From Kocuria coralli (GTDB taxonomy: Bacteria > Actinomycetota > Actinomycetes > Actinomycetales > Micrococcaceae), in contig NZ_ML708614.1 of the NCBI RefSeq assembly GCF_008831305.1, forward strand, positions 62,001-126,000: a DNA stretch of 64,000 nucleotides, in the 5' to 3' direction. The notes beneath the pieces are model-generated. The model made no database searches. It was not told where the DNA came from and saw nothing but the letters and a program-made list of their open reading frames with translations. Both the position numbers and the translations under genes were made by a program. This document shows, one piece after another, positions 29,329 through 38,190 of this stretch. Positions within the stretch are counted from its first letter, which is position 1, and the number at the start of each line of letters is the position of its first letter.

Positions 29329-30420
29329 TCACTCGGGGGAGCTCTCGGACTCCACGGTGATCTCCCCGTCCACGATCTGCTGGCGGATCTGCTCGACCTC
29401 GCCGGCGAGCTCCTCGCCCACACGATCCTCCTGATCGTGGAACGGGGCGATGCCCACGCCCTCGTTGGACAGGTCCCCCACGTAGGGCTCGCTGTCGAAG
29501 TTGCCCTCCGCGGCGGTGGTCACCACGTCCTCGACCGAGGTGGACAGTTCCTTCAGCACCGAGGTCAGCTGATAGGGCTTCTGGTCCTCGGAGAGGGTGT
29601 CGTAACCGTCGGCGTCCACCCAGACGAAGGTGACCTCGTCCTCGCCACCGCCGGAGTTGGCTTCGACGACGGCGTCAGGGGTGCCCGTCGCGGCCTGGCC
29701 GGCGACCGGCATGATCACGTCGGCGCCTTCGTTGATGAAGTTCTGCGTGGTGGTCTTGGCCGCGGCGGCATCGCTGAAGTTGCCGACGAACGTGCCGTCC
29801 TGGGTCTCCTTGTTCCAGCCCAGCAGCTCGACGTCATCCGACTTCTGCTCGTTCCAGTAGTCCACGCCGTCGGCAAAGCCGTCCATGAACACGGTCACGG
29901 TGGGGATGTCCAGGCCGCCGTAGGTGGCGACGGTGCCCGTCTCGGAGGAGCCCGCGGCGACGTAGCCCGCCAGGAACGCGGCTTCGGCGGTGTTGTAGGT
30001 GATCGGCTTGACGTTGTCCAGGTCGATCGAGTGGTCGTCCACGATCGCGAAGTGCGCATCGGGGTTGGCCTCGGCGGCCTCCCGCGTGGCGTCGGCCAGG
30101 AGGAAGCCCACGGAGACCGTCAGGTCGCAGCCGTTCTGGATCATGGAGTTCAGGTTCGGGATGAAGTCGGTCTCCGCCTGGGACTCGGCCTCCTGGACAT
30201 CGATGCCGAGGTCGGACTCGGCCGCCTTCAGCCCTTCGTAGGAGTTCTGGTTGAACGAGCGGTCCTGGAAGCCGCCCTCGTCGGAGACGATGCAGCCCGT
30301 GAAGTCGGACGCGTCCGCGGCGCCCTCGCTGTCTTCCGGTGCTTCGCCGCAGGCCGTCACGGCCAGAGCAGTCAGTCCGAGAAACGCAGACGCCTTCATG
30401 GTGCGGGAACGGAAGGTCAT
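29329..30420 (-). CDS. BMP family nucleoside-binding lipoprotein
   Basis: 363 residues. Signal peptide with lipobox LAVTAC, so the mature protein starts at a lipidated Cys and is anchored outside the membrane. BMP pattern: DEGGFQDRSFNQNSYEGLKAAE, VGFLLADATREAAEANPDAHFAIVDD-type ligand residues and AEAAFLAGYVAAGSSETGTVATYGG. GGAGG just before the ATG at 30420. It delivers nucleosides to the permease-ATPase complex encoded downstream and opens the salvage operon. Confidence 0.93.
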   Translation of the reverse strand: MTFRSRTMKASAFLGLTALAVTACGEAPEDSEGAADASDFTGCIVSDEGGFQDRSFNQNSYEGLKAAESDLGIDVQEAESQAETDFIPNLNSMIQNGCDLTVSVGFLLADATREAAEANPDAHFAIVDDHSIDLDNVKPITYNTAEAAFLAGYVAAGSSETGTVATYGGLDIPTVTVFMDGFADGVDYWNEQKSDDVELLGWNKETQDGTFVGNFSDAAAAKTTTQNFINEGADVIMPVAGQAATGTPDAVVEANSGGGEDEVTFVWVDADGYDTLSEDQKPYQLTSVLKELSTSVEDVVTTAAEGNFDSEPYVGDLSNEGVGIAPFHDQEDRVGEELAGEVEQIRQQIVDGEITVESESSPE

Positions 30421-30530
30421 GTTTCCTCCGGTGGAGAGTGTGCCGGAGCCGGGCAGAGGAGTCCCGGCGAGGACCGGGAATGGTGAGTGCGCGCCGACGG
30501 GCCGGAACTGAACGGGTGGTGGTGGCGTTC

Positions 30531-30536
30531 AGTGTA
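30531..30536 (-). promoter_or_regulatory. Putative -10 box of the nucleoside salvage operon
   Basis: Reverse-strand TACACT about 110 bp upstream of the lipoprotein start, in the 174-bp gap after the M20 gene, implying a leader of roughly 100 nt. No clear -35 or operator palindrome was found. Confidence 0.35.
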
Positions 30537-30594
30537 CTCAGGAGTATGTCCTGGATGTTGCGCACGGTACGAACATGGTGATCCGTGCAATGTC

Positions 30595-31866
30595 CTACCC
30601 GGCGAGCTCCCGAACGTGCAGCATGACGGCCCGCAGCGCGGTGTTGGTCATCACCTGGACGCCGCACCCGATGGCCTCCTCGTCCGCGATGTAGTCGGCC
30701 TGGTGGAGGTCGTAGGTCCGCCCGCCCGGCGTCCTGGTGCCCAGGCGCATCATGGAACCCGGCACCTCCTGCAGGTACCAGGCGAAATCCTCCCCGCCCA
30801 TGGACTGCTCGACCAGCAGCACGGCGTCCTCGCCGAGCTCGTCGCGGGCGGCGTTCTCCAGCAGGGTGGTCTCGACCTCGCCGTTGACGACGGGCGGGAC
30901 GCCGCGGATGTGCTCGACCTCCACCGTCACCCCGTACGGGGAGGCCACCTGGCCCACCACCTCGTCCAGGAGGGTGCCCGCGCGATGCCAGGCATCGGCG
31001 TCCAGGCAGCGCATGGTCCCGGCCAGGGTGCCCTGCGACGGGATGGCGTTGGGGGCGATCCCGGCGTTGATCTCGCCCCACACGACGGAGACGCCCGAGC
31101 GCACGTCCACCCGGCGGGACATCACCGCCGGGACGTTGACCGCGATCTGCGCCATGGCGAAGACCAGGTCCTGGGTCAGGTGCGGGCGGGACGTATGCCC
31201 GCCGTCGCCCGATACGTGCACCCGTACGGTGTCCGAGGCGGAGGTGATGGCGCCGATCCGCGTCCCGACGTGACCGACGTCGACCTTGGGCTCGCAGTGC
31301 AGGGCGAACATGCGGGGCACGCCCTCCAGCACCCCCTGGTCGATGACGGTGAGCGCCCCTCCGGGCAGCTTCTCCTCGGCGGGCTGGAACAGGACCCTCA
31401 CCCGGCCGGCCAGCGGCGAGGACCGGTCGATGTCGGACAGGACCTTTGCCACGCCCAGCATCACGGTGGTGTGGACGTCGTGCCCGCAGGAGTGGGCCAC
31501 GCCGTCGTTCACCGAGGAGAACGGCAGGCCCGTGGCCTCCTGGATCGGCAGCGCGTCGATATCGGCGCGCAGGCCGACCGCGATCGGACCCTGCCCGATG
31601 TCCACGTAGCAGCCCGACCCCTTGAGGCGCACGGGACTGAGGCCCGCCGCCTCCAACGCCTCCACGATGCGGCTAGTGGTACGGAACTCCTGGTAGGACA
31701 GCTCCGGGTGCTGGTGGATGTCACGGCGGAACTCGATCAGCTCGGGCAGCCACCGACGTATGAACGCGCCGACGGACGGCACCTGTCCGGCCTCGCCCGA
31801 CCAGGCGGTCAGGGTCTGAATCTCGTTCTGAGCGGGGGTGACGAGGGGATCCGTGGATGGGGACAT
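30595..31866 (-). CDS. M20 family metallo-amidohydrolase (amidase/carboxypeptidase type)
   Basis: 423 residues from the ATG at 31866. M20D pattern: RRDIHQHPELSYQEF, the metal-binding HSCGHDVHTTVMLGVA, FQPAEEKLPGG and a dimerisation domain with GHTSRPH. Relatives hydrolyse N-acyl amino acids, indole-acetyl amino acids or aminobenzoyl-glutamate; the substrate here is unknown. TATTCT (31873-31878) ends six bases before this ATG with no ribosome site, suggesting a leaderless mRNA. The alternative ATG at 31896 has a GAGGG seven bases upstream and would add ten residues. Cytoplasmic. Confidence 0.88.
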   Translation of the reverse strand: MSPSTDPLVTPAQNEIQTLTAWSGEAGQVPSVGAFIRRWLPELIEFRRDIHQHPELSYQEFRTTSRIVEALEAAGLSPVRLKGSGCYVDIGQGPIAVGLRADIDALPIQEATGLPFSSVNDGVAHSCGHDVHTTVMLGVAKVLSDIDRSSPLAGRVRVLFQPAEEKLPGGALTVIDQGVLEGVPRMFALHCEPKVDVGHVGTRIGAITSASDTVRVHVSGDGGHTSRPHLTQDLVFAMAQIAVNVPAVMSRRVDVRSGVSVVWGEINAGIAPNAIPSQGTLAGTMRCLDADAWHRAGTLLDEVVGQVASPYGVTVEVEHIRGVPPVVNGEVETTLLENAARDELGEDAVLLVEQSMGGEDFAWYLQEVPGSMMRLGTRTPGGRTYDLHQADYIADEEAIGCGVQVMTNTALRAVMLHVRELAG

Positions 31867-31974
31867 TGGCACAGAATACGCCGGGACTCCCATCATCAGG
31901 ATTCCCTCGTTCACATAGTGACCCACATACCTGCTCTCAATGCGACGGCCGCCGCCCGGCGGCCGGGGCACTGA

Positions 31975-33084
31975 TCACAGGACGTCCAGGTCCCCCGAGG
32001 CCTTGAGGGAGTTCACCGTCTCCTTGACGCTCTGGGCGTGTTCGCGCGTGGTCACCAGCAGGGCGTCGGGGGTGTCGACGACGACGATGTCCTCGACCCC
32101 GATCAGCGCCACGACCCTGCCCGTATCGGAGACCACGATGCCGGAGGAGTTGTCCACGAGCACCCGGGTGTTCTCCCCCAGGACGGCGACGTCGTCGGAC
32201 TCCCCCACGTGGTTGAGCCGGGACATCGCGGCGAAGTCCCCGACGTCGTCCCAGTTGAAGGTGCCCGGCACCACGGCGACGTCGCCGGCGGCCGCGGCGG
32301 GCTCGGCCACGGCGTAGTCGATCGCGGTCTTGGGCAGGGACTCCCACACCCTGGACATGACCTGGTCCTGGCGCACGGTCCCCCAGGCGTCGGCGATGGT
32401 GCGCAGCCCCTGGAAGAGCTCGGGCTCGTTGGCCTCCAGGTGCTCGAGCATCAGGCTGGCCGGCGCGACGAACATCCCGGCGTTCCAGAGGTAGTCGCCA
32501 CTGGCCACATAGGCTCGGGCCGTGTCCTCGTCCGGCTTCTCCACGAACTGCTCGACCCCGCGGACCGAGGAGGCGCCCTCGATGCCGAGGTCGCCGTCCG
32601 CCTTGATGTAACCGAAACCGGTGGACGGGGAGGACGGCTGGATGCCGATGGTCACGATCTTGCCCGTCCGCGCCGCCGTGACCGCCTGGACGACGGCCTC
32701 CTGGAAGACGCTGGCGGGTTCGATCACGTGGTCGGCGGCGAACGACCCGACCACGCACCCCGGGTCCCTGCGCTCGAGCAGCATGCAGGCGAGGCCGATC
32801 GCCGCTGCGGAATCGCGCGGGGAGGGCTCCAGGACGAGGTCCTTGGCCGAGAGCTCCGGCAGCTGCTGGCTCACGGCACCGGCGTGACCGCGCCCGGTCA
32901 CCACCATCACGGGATCCTTGGTCAGCGGGGCCAGCCGCTCGTACGTCGCACGCAGCAGGGAGGACCCGGACCCGGTGAGGTCCAGCAAGAACTTCGGCGC
33001 ATCGGCACGGGACAGCGGCCACAGCCGGGAGCCCACGCCGCCGGCGGGGATGAAGGGGTGAAAGTGCTCAAGTGGTTGGGTCAC
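31975..33084 (-). CDS. manC: Mannose-1-phosphate guanylyltransferase (GDP-mannose synthesis)
   Basis: 369 residues from the GTG at 33084. Nucleotidyltransferase signature IPAGGVGSRLWPLSRADAPKFLLDL, then SFAADHVIEP and FVEKPDEDTARAYV, and GDYLWNAGMFV. It makes GDP-mannose from mannose-1-P and GTP for mannosylated glycolipids and glycoproteins, which the GT4 enzyme at 56270 would use. It lacks the phosphomannose isomerase cupin half of long ManC proteins. No Shine-Dalgarno; TAGGAT (33092-33097) ends seven bases before the GTG. Confidence 0.9.
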   Translation of the reverse strand: MTQPLEHFHPFIPAGGVGSRLWPLSRADAPKFLLDLTGSGSSLLRATYERLAPLTKDPVMVVTGRGHAGAVSQQLPELSAKDLVLEPSPRDSAAAIGLACMLLERRDPGCVVGSFAADHVIEPASVFQEAVVQAVTAARTGKIVTIGIQPSSPSTGFGYIKADGDLGIEGASSVRGVEQFVEKPDEDTARAYVASGDYLWNAGMFVAPASLMLEHLEANEPELFQGLRTIADAWGTVRQDQVMSRVWESLPKTAIDYAVAEPAAAAGDVAVVPGTFNWDDVGDFAAMSRLNHVGESDDVAVLGENTRVLVDNSSGIVVSDTGRVVALIGVEDIVVVDTPDALLVTTREHAQSVKETVNSLKASGDLDVL

Positions 33085-33091
33085 GTTCGCG

Positions 33092-33097
33092 ATCCTA
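33092..33097 (-). promoter_or_regulatory. -10 box for leaderless manC
   Basis: Reverse-strand GGTTAGGATCGCG context with TAGGAT ending seven bases before the GTG at 33084. The same 13 bases precede purN at identical spacing, which supports a real promoter element. Confidence 0.6.
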
Positions 33098-33377
33098 ACC
33101 CGCGGGGGCTGCCGGGCAGCACCTGACGGGGCCCGGGTGCCGCCGCGGGCAGGACACCCCGCCGGCACGAGGCCCGGGGTCACGGGCCAGCTGTGCGGCG
33201 CCCGAGCGCTGACACCCTGTCGCCAAGTGGCGCTTCCGCCGCCCTGCGGCTGATATGGTGAGCTGCGAGTTCACTAGAGATCTTGACGTGAGCCACAGGC
33301 TCCGCCAAGGGTGCAATGCACGCAAAAACGCCAGGGCGAGCCAACGCACCCGCAGGCGATACAGGGAGGTATCAATC

Positions 33378-33779
33378 GTGGCCGCGACAACCACGGAGAC
33401 CCGAACTGGACCCAAATCCGGCACCCTCTACCGGGGCGAGTACGGAATGTGGTCCTGGGTCGCGCACCGGATCAGCGGTGTGGGCATTTTCTTTTTCCTT
33501 CTGGTCCACGTCATGGATACGGCCATGGTGCGCGTGGATCCGGAGGCGTACAACGCCGTCATGGAGACCTACAAGAACCCCATCATGGGCCTCGGCGAGG
33601 CCGGCCTGGTGGCGGGCATCGTCTATCACGCCTTCAACGGGATCCGGATCATCCTGATCGACTTCTGGTCCTCGGGCGCCAAGCATCAGAAGAAGCTGTT
33701 CTGGGGTGTGATCGTGGCCTGGCTCGTAGTGATGGTGCCGTTCGCGATCCGTCACTTGTCCAACGTCTTCTTCCACTGA
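33378..33779 (+). CDS. sdhC: Succinate dehydrogenase cytochrome b556 subunit
   Basis: 133 residues from the GTG at 33378, preceded by AGGGAGG; the open frame upstream is not conserved. Three membrane helices; SWVAHRISGVGIFFFLLVHVMD carries the quinone-site Ser/Arg and a heme-ligand histidine, and IVYHAFNGIRIILID the following helix. It anchors SdhAB and binds heme b and quinone. First gene of sdhCDAB. The 293-bp region upstream should hold the promoter; a TATGGT at 33254-33259 is only a weak candidate. Confidence 0.93.
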   Translation: MAATTTETRTGPKSGTLYRGEYGMWSWVAHRISGVGIFFFLLVHVMDTAMVRVDPEAYNAVMETYKNPIMGLGEAGLVAGIVYHAFNGIRIILIDFWSSGAKHQKKLFWGVIVAWLVVMVPFAIRHLSNVFFH

Positions 33780-33797
33780 TCGCGAGGGAACACAAGC

Positions 33798-34286
33798 ATG
33801 AGCACTCCGCTGAAACCCCAGATTGCCGTTCCTCGCAGCAATGACCGCGTCGTCAACGGTGTCAAGTACAACCGCTCGGGATCCGGGCGCAGCAAGTTCG
33901 AGATGCTGGCCTGGCTCTACATGCGCCTGTCCGGGATCCTGCTGCTGGTCCTCGTCTTCGGGCACCTGATCGCCAACCTGATCGTCCCTGAGGGCGGCGT
34001 CCACGCCATCGACTTCGGCTTCGTGGGCGGCAAATGGGCCAACCCGTTCTGGCAGGTCTGGGACCTCGCCCTGCTGTGGCTGGCCATGCTGCACGGTGCC
34101 AACGGCATGCGCACGATCATCGACGACTACGCCGAGCGCGACGGTGCCCGCTTCTGGCTGAAGCTGGCGCTCTTCCTCGCCACCGGCTTCGTGATCCTCC
34201 TGGGCACGCTGGTCATCTTCACGTTCGAGCCCTGCCCCGCCGGTGCCGATCCCGAGCTGCTCGCATCCTTCTGCCCGGGTGCCTGA
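33798..34286 (+). CDS. sdhD: Succinate dehydrogenase membrane anchor subunit
   Basis: 162 residues with three membrane helices. Residues about 30-60 (SKFEMLAWLYMRLSGILLLV) and the helix with MLHGANGMRTIIDDYAER (heme/quinone histidine and Arg/Asp) match actinobacterial SdhD. It forms the membrane half of complex II with SdhC. It starts 18 bp after sdhC behind GAGGGAA. Confidence 0.92.
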   Translation: MSTPLKPQIAVPRSNDRVVNGVKYNRSGSGRSKFEMLAWLYMRLSGILLLVLVFGHLIANLIVPEGGVHAIDFGFVGGKWANPFWQVWDLALLWLAMLHGANGMRTIIDDYAERDGARFWLKLALFLATGFVILLGTLVIFTFEPCPAGADPELLASFCPGA

Positions 34287-34389
34287 GCGAGGCCGTGCCC
34301 GCTAGTTTCCGAACTGTTCGGGTGAATGACGGCCCCGGCCTCCGCCCGCCGCTCGCCCACTGAATCTCGAGAAGAAAGAATATTTCAGA

Positions 34390-36141
34390 ATGCAGGTTCA
34401 CAAATACGATGTGGTCATCGTAGGAGCCGGCGGCGCGGGCATGCGCGCCGCTATCGAATCCGGTCAGCGCGCCAAGACCGCGGTGCTGACCAAGCTCTAC
34501 CCCACCCGCTCCCACACGGGTGCGGCGCAGGGCGGTATGTGCGCGGCACTCGCCAATGTCGAAGAGGACAGCTGGGAGTGGCACACGTTCGACACCATCA
34601 AGGGCGGTGACTACCTCGTCGACCAGGACGCCGCGGAGATCATGGCCAAGGAGGCCATCGAAGCCGTCCTGGACCTCGAGAAGATGGGGCTTCCGTTCAA
34701 CCGGACCCCCGAGGGCAAGATCGATCAGCGCCGGTTCGGCGGCCACACCCGCGATCACGGCAAGTCCCCGGTCCGCCGCGCGTGCTACGCCGCCGACCGC
34801 ACCGGTCACATGATCCTGCAGACGCTCTACCAGGCCTGCATCAAGCACAACGTGGAGTTCTACAACGAGTTCTACGTCTTCGACCTGATCCTCGTGGACA
34901 CCCCCGAGGGCCGCCGTCCGTCGGGCGTCGTCGCCTACGAACTGGCCACGGGCGAGCTGCACGTCTTCCAGGCGAAGTCCGTGGTCTTCGCCACCGGCGG
35001 CAACGGCAAGGTCTTCAAGACCACCTCGAACGCCCACACCCTCACGGGGGACGGCATGGCCATCGCCTTCCGCAACGGCCTGCCGCTCGAGGACATGGAG
35101 TTCGTGCAGTTCCACCCGACCGGACTGGCCGGGCTGGGCATCCTGGTCTCCGAGGCCGCCCGCGGTGAGGGCGGCATCCTCCGCAACTCCGACGGCGAGC
35201 GGTTCATGGAACGCTACGCCCCCACCATCAAGGACCTCGCCCCGCGTGACATCGTGGCCCGCTCGATGGCCAACGAGGTTCGCGAAGGCCGTGGCTGCGG
35301 CCCCAACAAGGACTACGTGCTCCTGGACCTCACCCACCTGGAGCCGGCGCACATCGACGCCAAGCTGCCGGACATCACCGAGTTCGCCCGCACCTATCTG
35401 GGCGTGGAGCCCTACACCGAGCCGGTGCCGGTGTTCCCCACCGCGCACTACACCATGGGCGGGATCCCCACCGACATCAAGGGCGAGGTCTTCGAGAACT
35501 CCGAGAAGACCATCCCCGGGCTCTACGCCGCCGGAGAGGTGGCCTGCGTCTCCGTGCACGGGTCCAACCGCCTGGGCACCAACTCCCTGCTGGACATCAA
35601 CGTGTTCGGCAAGCGGGCGGGCGTCAACGCCGCCGAGTACTCCCAGCGAGCCGAGTTCCTGCCCATCCCGGACGATGCCATGGAGGCGACCGAGGCGCTG
35701 CTGCAGAACGCCCTCTCGGCGCACGGCTCCGAGAAGGTCGGGGCGATCCGCAAGGATCTGCAGGACACCATGGACCTGAACATGCAGGTGTTCCGCACCG
35801 AGGAGTCCATCAACCAGGCGCTCTCCGACATCTCGGCCCTGGAGGAGCGGTACGCGAACATCGCGATCCAGGACCACGGCAAGCGGTACAACCTGGACCT
35901 GCTCGAGGCGGTGGAGCTGGGCTTCCTGCTGCAGCTGGCCAAGGTCATGTCCGTCGCGGCGCTGCACCGTCAGGAGTCCCGCGGCGGCCACGCCCGCGAG
36001 GACTTCCCCAAGCGCGACGACGAGAACTTCATGGTGCACTCCATGGTGTACGAAGACCCCTCGTCGGAGACCGCGGGCATCCGCCAGGAGACCAAACCCG
36101 TCATCTTCACCCATTACGAGCCGATGGAGCGTAAGTACTGA
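34390..36141 (+). CDS. sdhA: Succinate dehydrogenase flavoprotein subunit
   Basis: 583 residues. FAD fold DVVIVGAGGAGMRAAIESGQ; the covalent-FAD histidine in SHTGAAQGG; the active-site HPTGLAGLGILVSEAARGEGG and RSMANEVREGRG; and the second FAD contact CVSVHGSNRLGTNSLLD. It oxidises succinate to fumarate and passes electrons to SdhB. A 103-bp gap separates it from sdhD, with a weak AGAAAG ribosome site. Its TGA shares one base with the sdhB ATG (TGATG). Confidence 0.98.
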   Translation: MQVHKYDVVIVGAGGAGMRAAIESGQRAKTAVLTKLYPTRSHTGAAQGGMCAALANVEEDSWEWHTFDTIKGGDYLVDQDAAEIMAKEAIEAVLDLEKMGLPFNRTPEGKIDQRRFGGHTRDHGKSPVRRACYAADRTGHMILQTLYQACIKHNVEFYNEFYVFDLILVDTPEGRRPSGVVAYELATGELHVFQAKSVVFATGGNGKVFKTTSNAHTLTGDGMAIAFRNGLPLEDMEFVQFHPTGLAGLGILVSEAARGEGGILRNSDGERFMERYAPTIKDLAPRDIVARSMANEVREGRGCGPNKDYVLLDLTHLEPAHIDAKLPDITEFARTYLGVEPYTEPVPVFPTAHYTMGGIPTDIKGEVFENSEKTIPGLYAAGEVACVSVHGSNRLGTNSLLDINVFGKRAGVNAAEYSQRAEFLPIPDDAMEATEALLQNALSAHGSEKVGAIRKDLQDTMDLNMQVFRTEESINQALSDISALEERYANIAIQDHGKRYNLDLLEAVELGFLLQLAKVMSVAALHRQESRGGHAREDFPKRDDENFMVHSMVYEDPSSETAGIRQETKPVIFTHYEPMERKY

Positions 36142-36905
36142 TGTCGACCGCTACCGCCGAGAACACTCAAGATCAGACCGCGTCCGAGGCCATTCCGTCG
36201 TTCGATGTCACCGTCCGGGTGCGCCGCTACAACCCCGAGGTCTCCGAGGACGCCCACTGGGACGAGTTCCAGCTGACGATGTACGGCACCGACCGCGTGC
36301 TGGACTGCCTGCACAAGATCAAGTGGGAGATCGACGGCTCGCTGTCCTTCCGCCGGTCCTGCGCCCACGGCGTGTGCGGCTCCGATGCGATGCGCATCAA
36401 CGGCCGCAACCGCCTGGCCTGCAAGGTGCTGCTCAAGGACCTGGACCTGTCCAAGCCGCTGACCGTGGAGCCCATCAAGGGCCTCCCGTGCGAGAAAGAC
36501 CTGATCGTGGACATGGAGCCCTTCTTCCAGTCCTACCGCGAGATCATGCCGTTCCTGGTCAACGTCGACAACGAGCCGGAGCGCGAGCGCTACCAGTCCG
36601 CCGAGGACCGCGCCCGCTTCGACGACACCACCAAGTGCATCCTCTGCGCCGCGTGCACCTCCTCGTGCCCCGTGTTCTGGACCGACGGCCAGTACTTCGG
36701 TCCGGCCGCGATCGTGAACGCGCACCGGTTCATCTTCGACTCGCGGGATCAGGCCGGTGACATGCGCCTGGAGATCCTGAACGACAAGGAAGGCGTGTGG
36801 CGCTGCCGCACCACGTTCAACTGCACCGAGGCCTGCCCTCGCGGGATCCAGATCACCAAGGCGATCGCGGAGGTCAAGAAGGCCGCGCTCTCCCGCGCCA
36901 TGTGA
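36141..36905 (+). CDS. sdhB: Succinate dehydrogenase iron-sulfur subunit
   Basis: 254 residues. [2Fe-2S] cysteines in SCAHGVCGSDAM and RLAC; [4Fe-4S]/[3Fe-4S] cysteines in CILCAACTSSCPVFW and NCTEACPRGIQ. It conducts electrons from the flavin to the quinone site in SdhC/D. The N-terminal 20 residues are an Ala/Thr/Glu-rich lead-in. Last gene of the operon, ended by the hairpin at 36927-36993. Confidence 0.98.
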   Translation: MSTATAENTQDQTASEAIPSFDVTVRVRRYNPEVSEDAHWDEFQLTMYGTDRVLDCLHKIKWEIDGSLSFRRSCAHGVCGSDAMRINGRNRLACKVLLKDLDLSKPLTVEPIKGLPCEKDLIVDMEPFFQSYREIMPFLVNVDNEPERERYQSAEDRARFDDTTKCILCAACTSSCPVFWTDGQYFGPAAIVNAHRFIFDSRDQAGDMRLEILNDKEGVWRCRTTFNCTEACPRGIQITKAIAEVKKAALSRAM

Positions 36906-36926
36906 GTTCTCGTTCCGCGCGCCCTT

Positions 36927-36993
36927 AGACGACGACTGGCCGTTCTGGTCGCCTATCCGAGCTGATGGCGACCAGAACGGCCAGTCGTCGTCT
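36927..36993. terminator. 27-bp perfect inverted repeat between sdhB and the YihY gene
   Basis: Bases 36927-36953 pair perfectly with 36967-36993 (27 bp) around a 13-base loop. It lies in the 94-bp gap between convergent genes and can stop transcription from both sides. The stem is far longer than usual for a terminator, so its RNA is a candidate double-strand RNase substrate. The YihY stop follows inside a tandem TATACCTC TATACCTC (36993-37008). Confidence 0.8.
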
Positions 36994-36999
36994 ATACCT

Positions 37000-38157
37000 C
37001 TATACCTCACGTTCGTAGGAACGGATCCGGTCGAGCAGCCCGGCGTCGATGGGCGTGACGGCGCGGTCCTCCCCCGCCGGCTGGGCGTGCCCGCCGTTGA
37101 GGTCGGCCTGGACCAGGGCGCCGAAGGCCGTGGCCACCAGGATGATCTGGCTGAAGAAGTAGAACCAGAACAGCACGCCGACGATGATGCCCACGGACAG
37201 CAGGTACGGGTTGGCGGCCATGGTCTGCACCAGCGCGCCCCCGAGCTCACGCAGGGCGAAGTTCCCGACGACGCCCAGGATCAGGATGCAGGTCATGGGC
37301 CACCAGCCCGGCTTGAGCTGGGCGACCCCGCGGATCATCAGGAACAGCATCAGCGCGTCCGCGGCGAAGCCCAGGGTGGTGGCCGCCCCGTAGAAGAACT
37401 CGCCGCCCAGGAACTGGACGATCGCGTGGAGCCATCCGACGTCCTCCGTGGCTCCCTCGAACAGGCGCAGGGCGCCGGCGGCCTCCGCGTTGAGCACCAG
37501 GGAGACGGCGACGACCGTGACCAGCAGGATCAGCCCCAGGATGTCGCGCGGAATGGCGGCGATGGGGGCGCCCCGGGCCGGCGGAACCTCGAACATCCGG
37601 CGGCAGGACAGCCTGATGCCCGCGGCCCAGCGCCATGCCACGAAGCACAGCACCAGGGAGGCGATGACGGTGGTCAGGGTGAAGGGCTGCGGGTTCTCCA
37701 GCACGGAGGCAGGGATCACTCCCCCGTCGCCGGTGTTGATCAGCCCCGGGATGGTCTCGTCCACCGCGTCGACGACCAGGGCTCGCAGCTCGGAGTCGTT
37801 GCCCAGCACCCGGCCGCCGACGGAGGCGCCGATCACCAGGACGGCGGTGGAGGCGAAGAGCATGTTGTAGGACAGACCCGCGGCCATGAGCGGCCCGCCG
37901 TGGAAGAAGTAGTGCATGATGAGCCGCCCCGGCAGCAGGGTCCACACGAAGGCCAGCGCGGCGTTGAACGCCTGCCCCGCCACCTGCGGGAAGCCCGCGC
38001 CGGTCCGGCGCTTGTGCCGGAGGATCGAGGCCTGTCTGCGGAACTCGCGCTTCAGACCGGCCTTGTCCACGGCGGACGGCGGCACGCTGGGTGCGGTGAT
38101 GACCCCGGTGTCGGTCGCCCTCTCCGGGGATTCAGCGGGTTTCGTCGTCTGCGCCAC
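37000..38157 (-). CDS. YihY/virulence factor BrkB family membrane protein
   Basis: 385 residues, six to seven membrane helices. The N-terminal 60 residues are polar; the core has LIMHYFFHGGPLMAAGLSYNMLFAS, the family hallmark at the first helix, and later ILGVVGNFALRELG and VGIIVGVLFWFYFFSQIILVA. The function of YihY proteins is unsettled; they were once mistaken for ribonuclease BN. The C-terminus is a short polar tail. Monocistronic or first of trpS-side genes is unclear, as trpS ends 34 bp upstream on the same strand. Confidence 0.9.
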   Translation of the reverse strand: MAQTTKPAESPERATDTGVITAPSVPPSAVDKAGLKREFRRQASILRHKRRTGAGFPQVAGQAFNAALAFVWTLLPGRLIMHYFFHGGPLMAAGLSYNMLFASTAVLVIGASVGGRVLGNDSELRALVVDAVDETIPGLINTGDGGVIPASVLENPQPFTLTTVIASLVLCFVAWRWAAGIRLSCRRMFEVPPARGAPIAAIPRDILGLILLVTVVAVSLVLNAEAAGALRLFEGATEDVGWLHAIVQFLGGEFFYGAATTLGFAADALMLFLMIRGVAQLKPGWWPMTCILILGVVGNFALRELGGALVQTMAANPYLLSVGIIVGVLFWFYFFSQIILVATAFGALVQADLNGGHAQPAGEDRAVTPIDAGLLDRIRSYEREV

Positions 38158-38190
38158 GGCAACCCTTTCAGCTGGAGGTCGGGCTCGGGC

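Noticed and set aside
34219-36114. Long frame antisense to sdhA
   Set aside because: sdhA is unmistakable on the forward strand. The antisense product has no recognisable motif or ribosome site.
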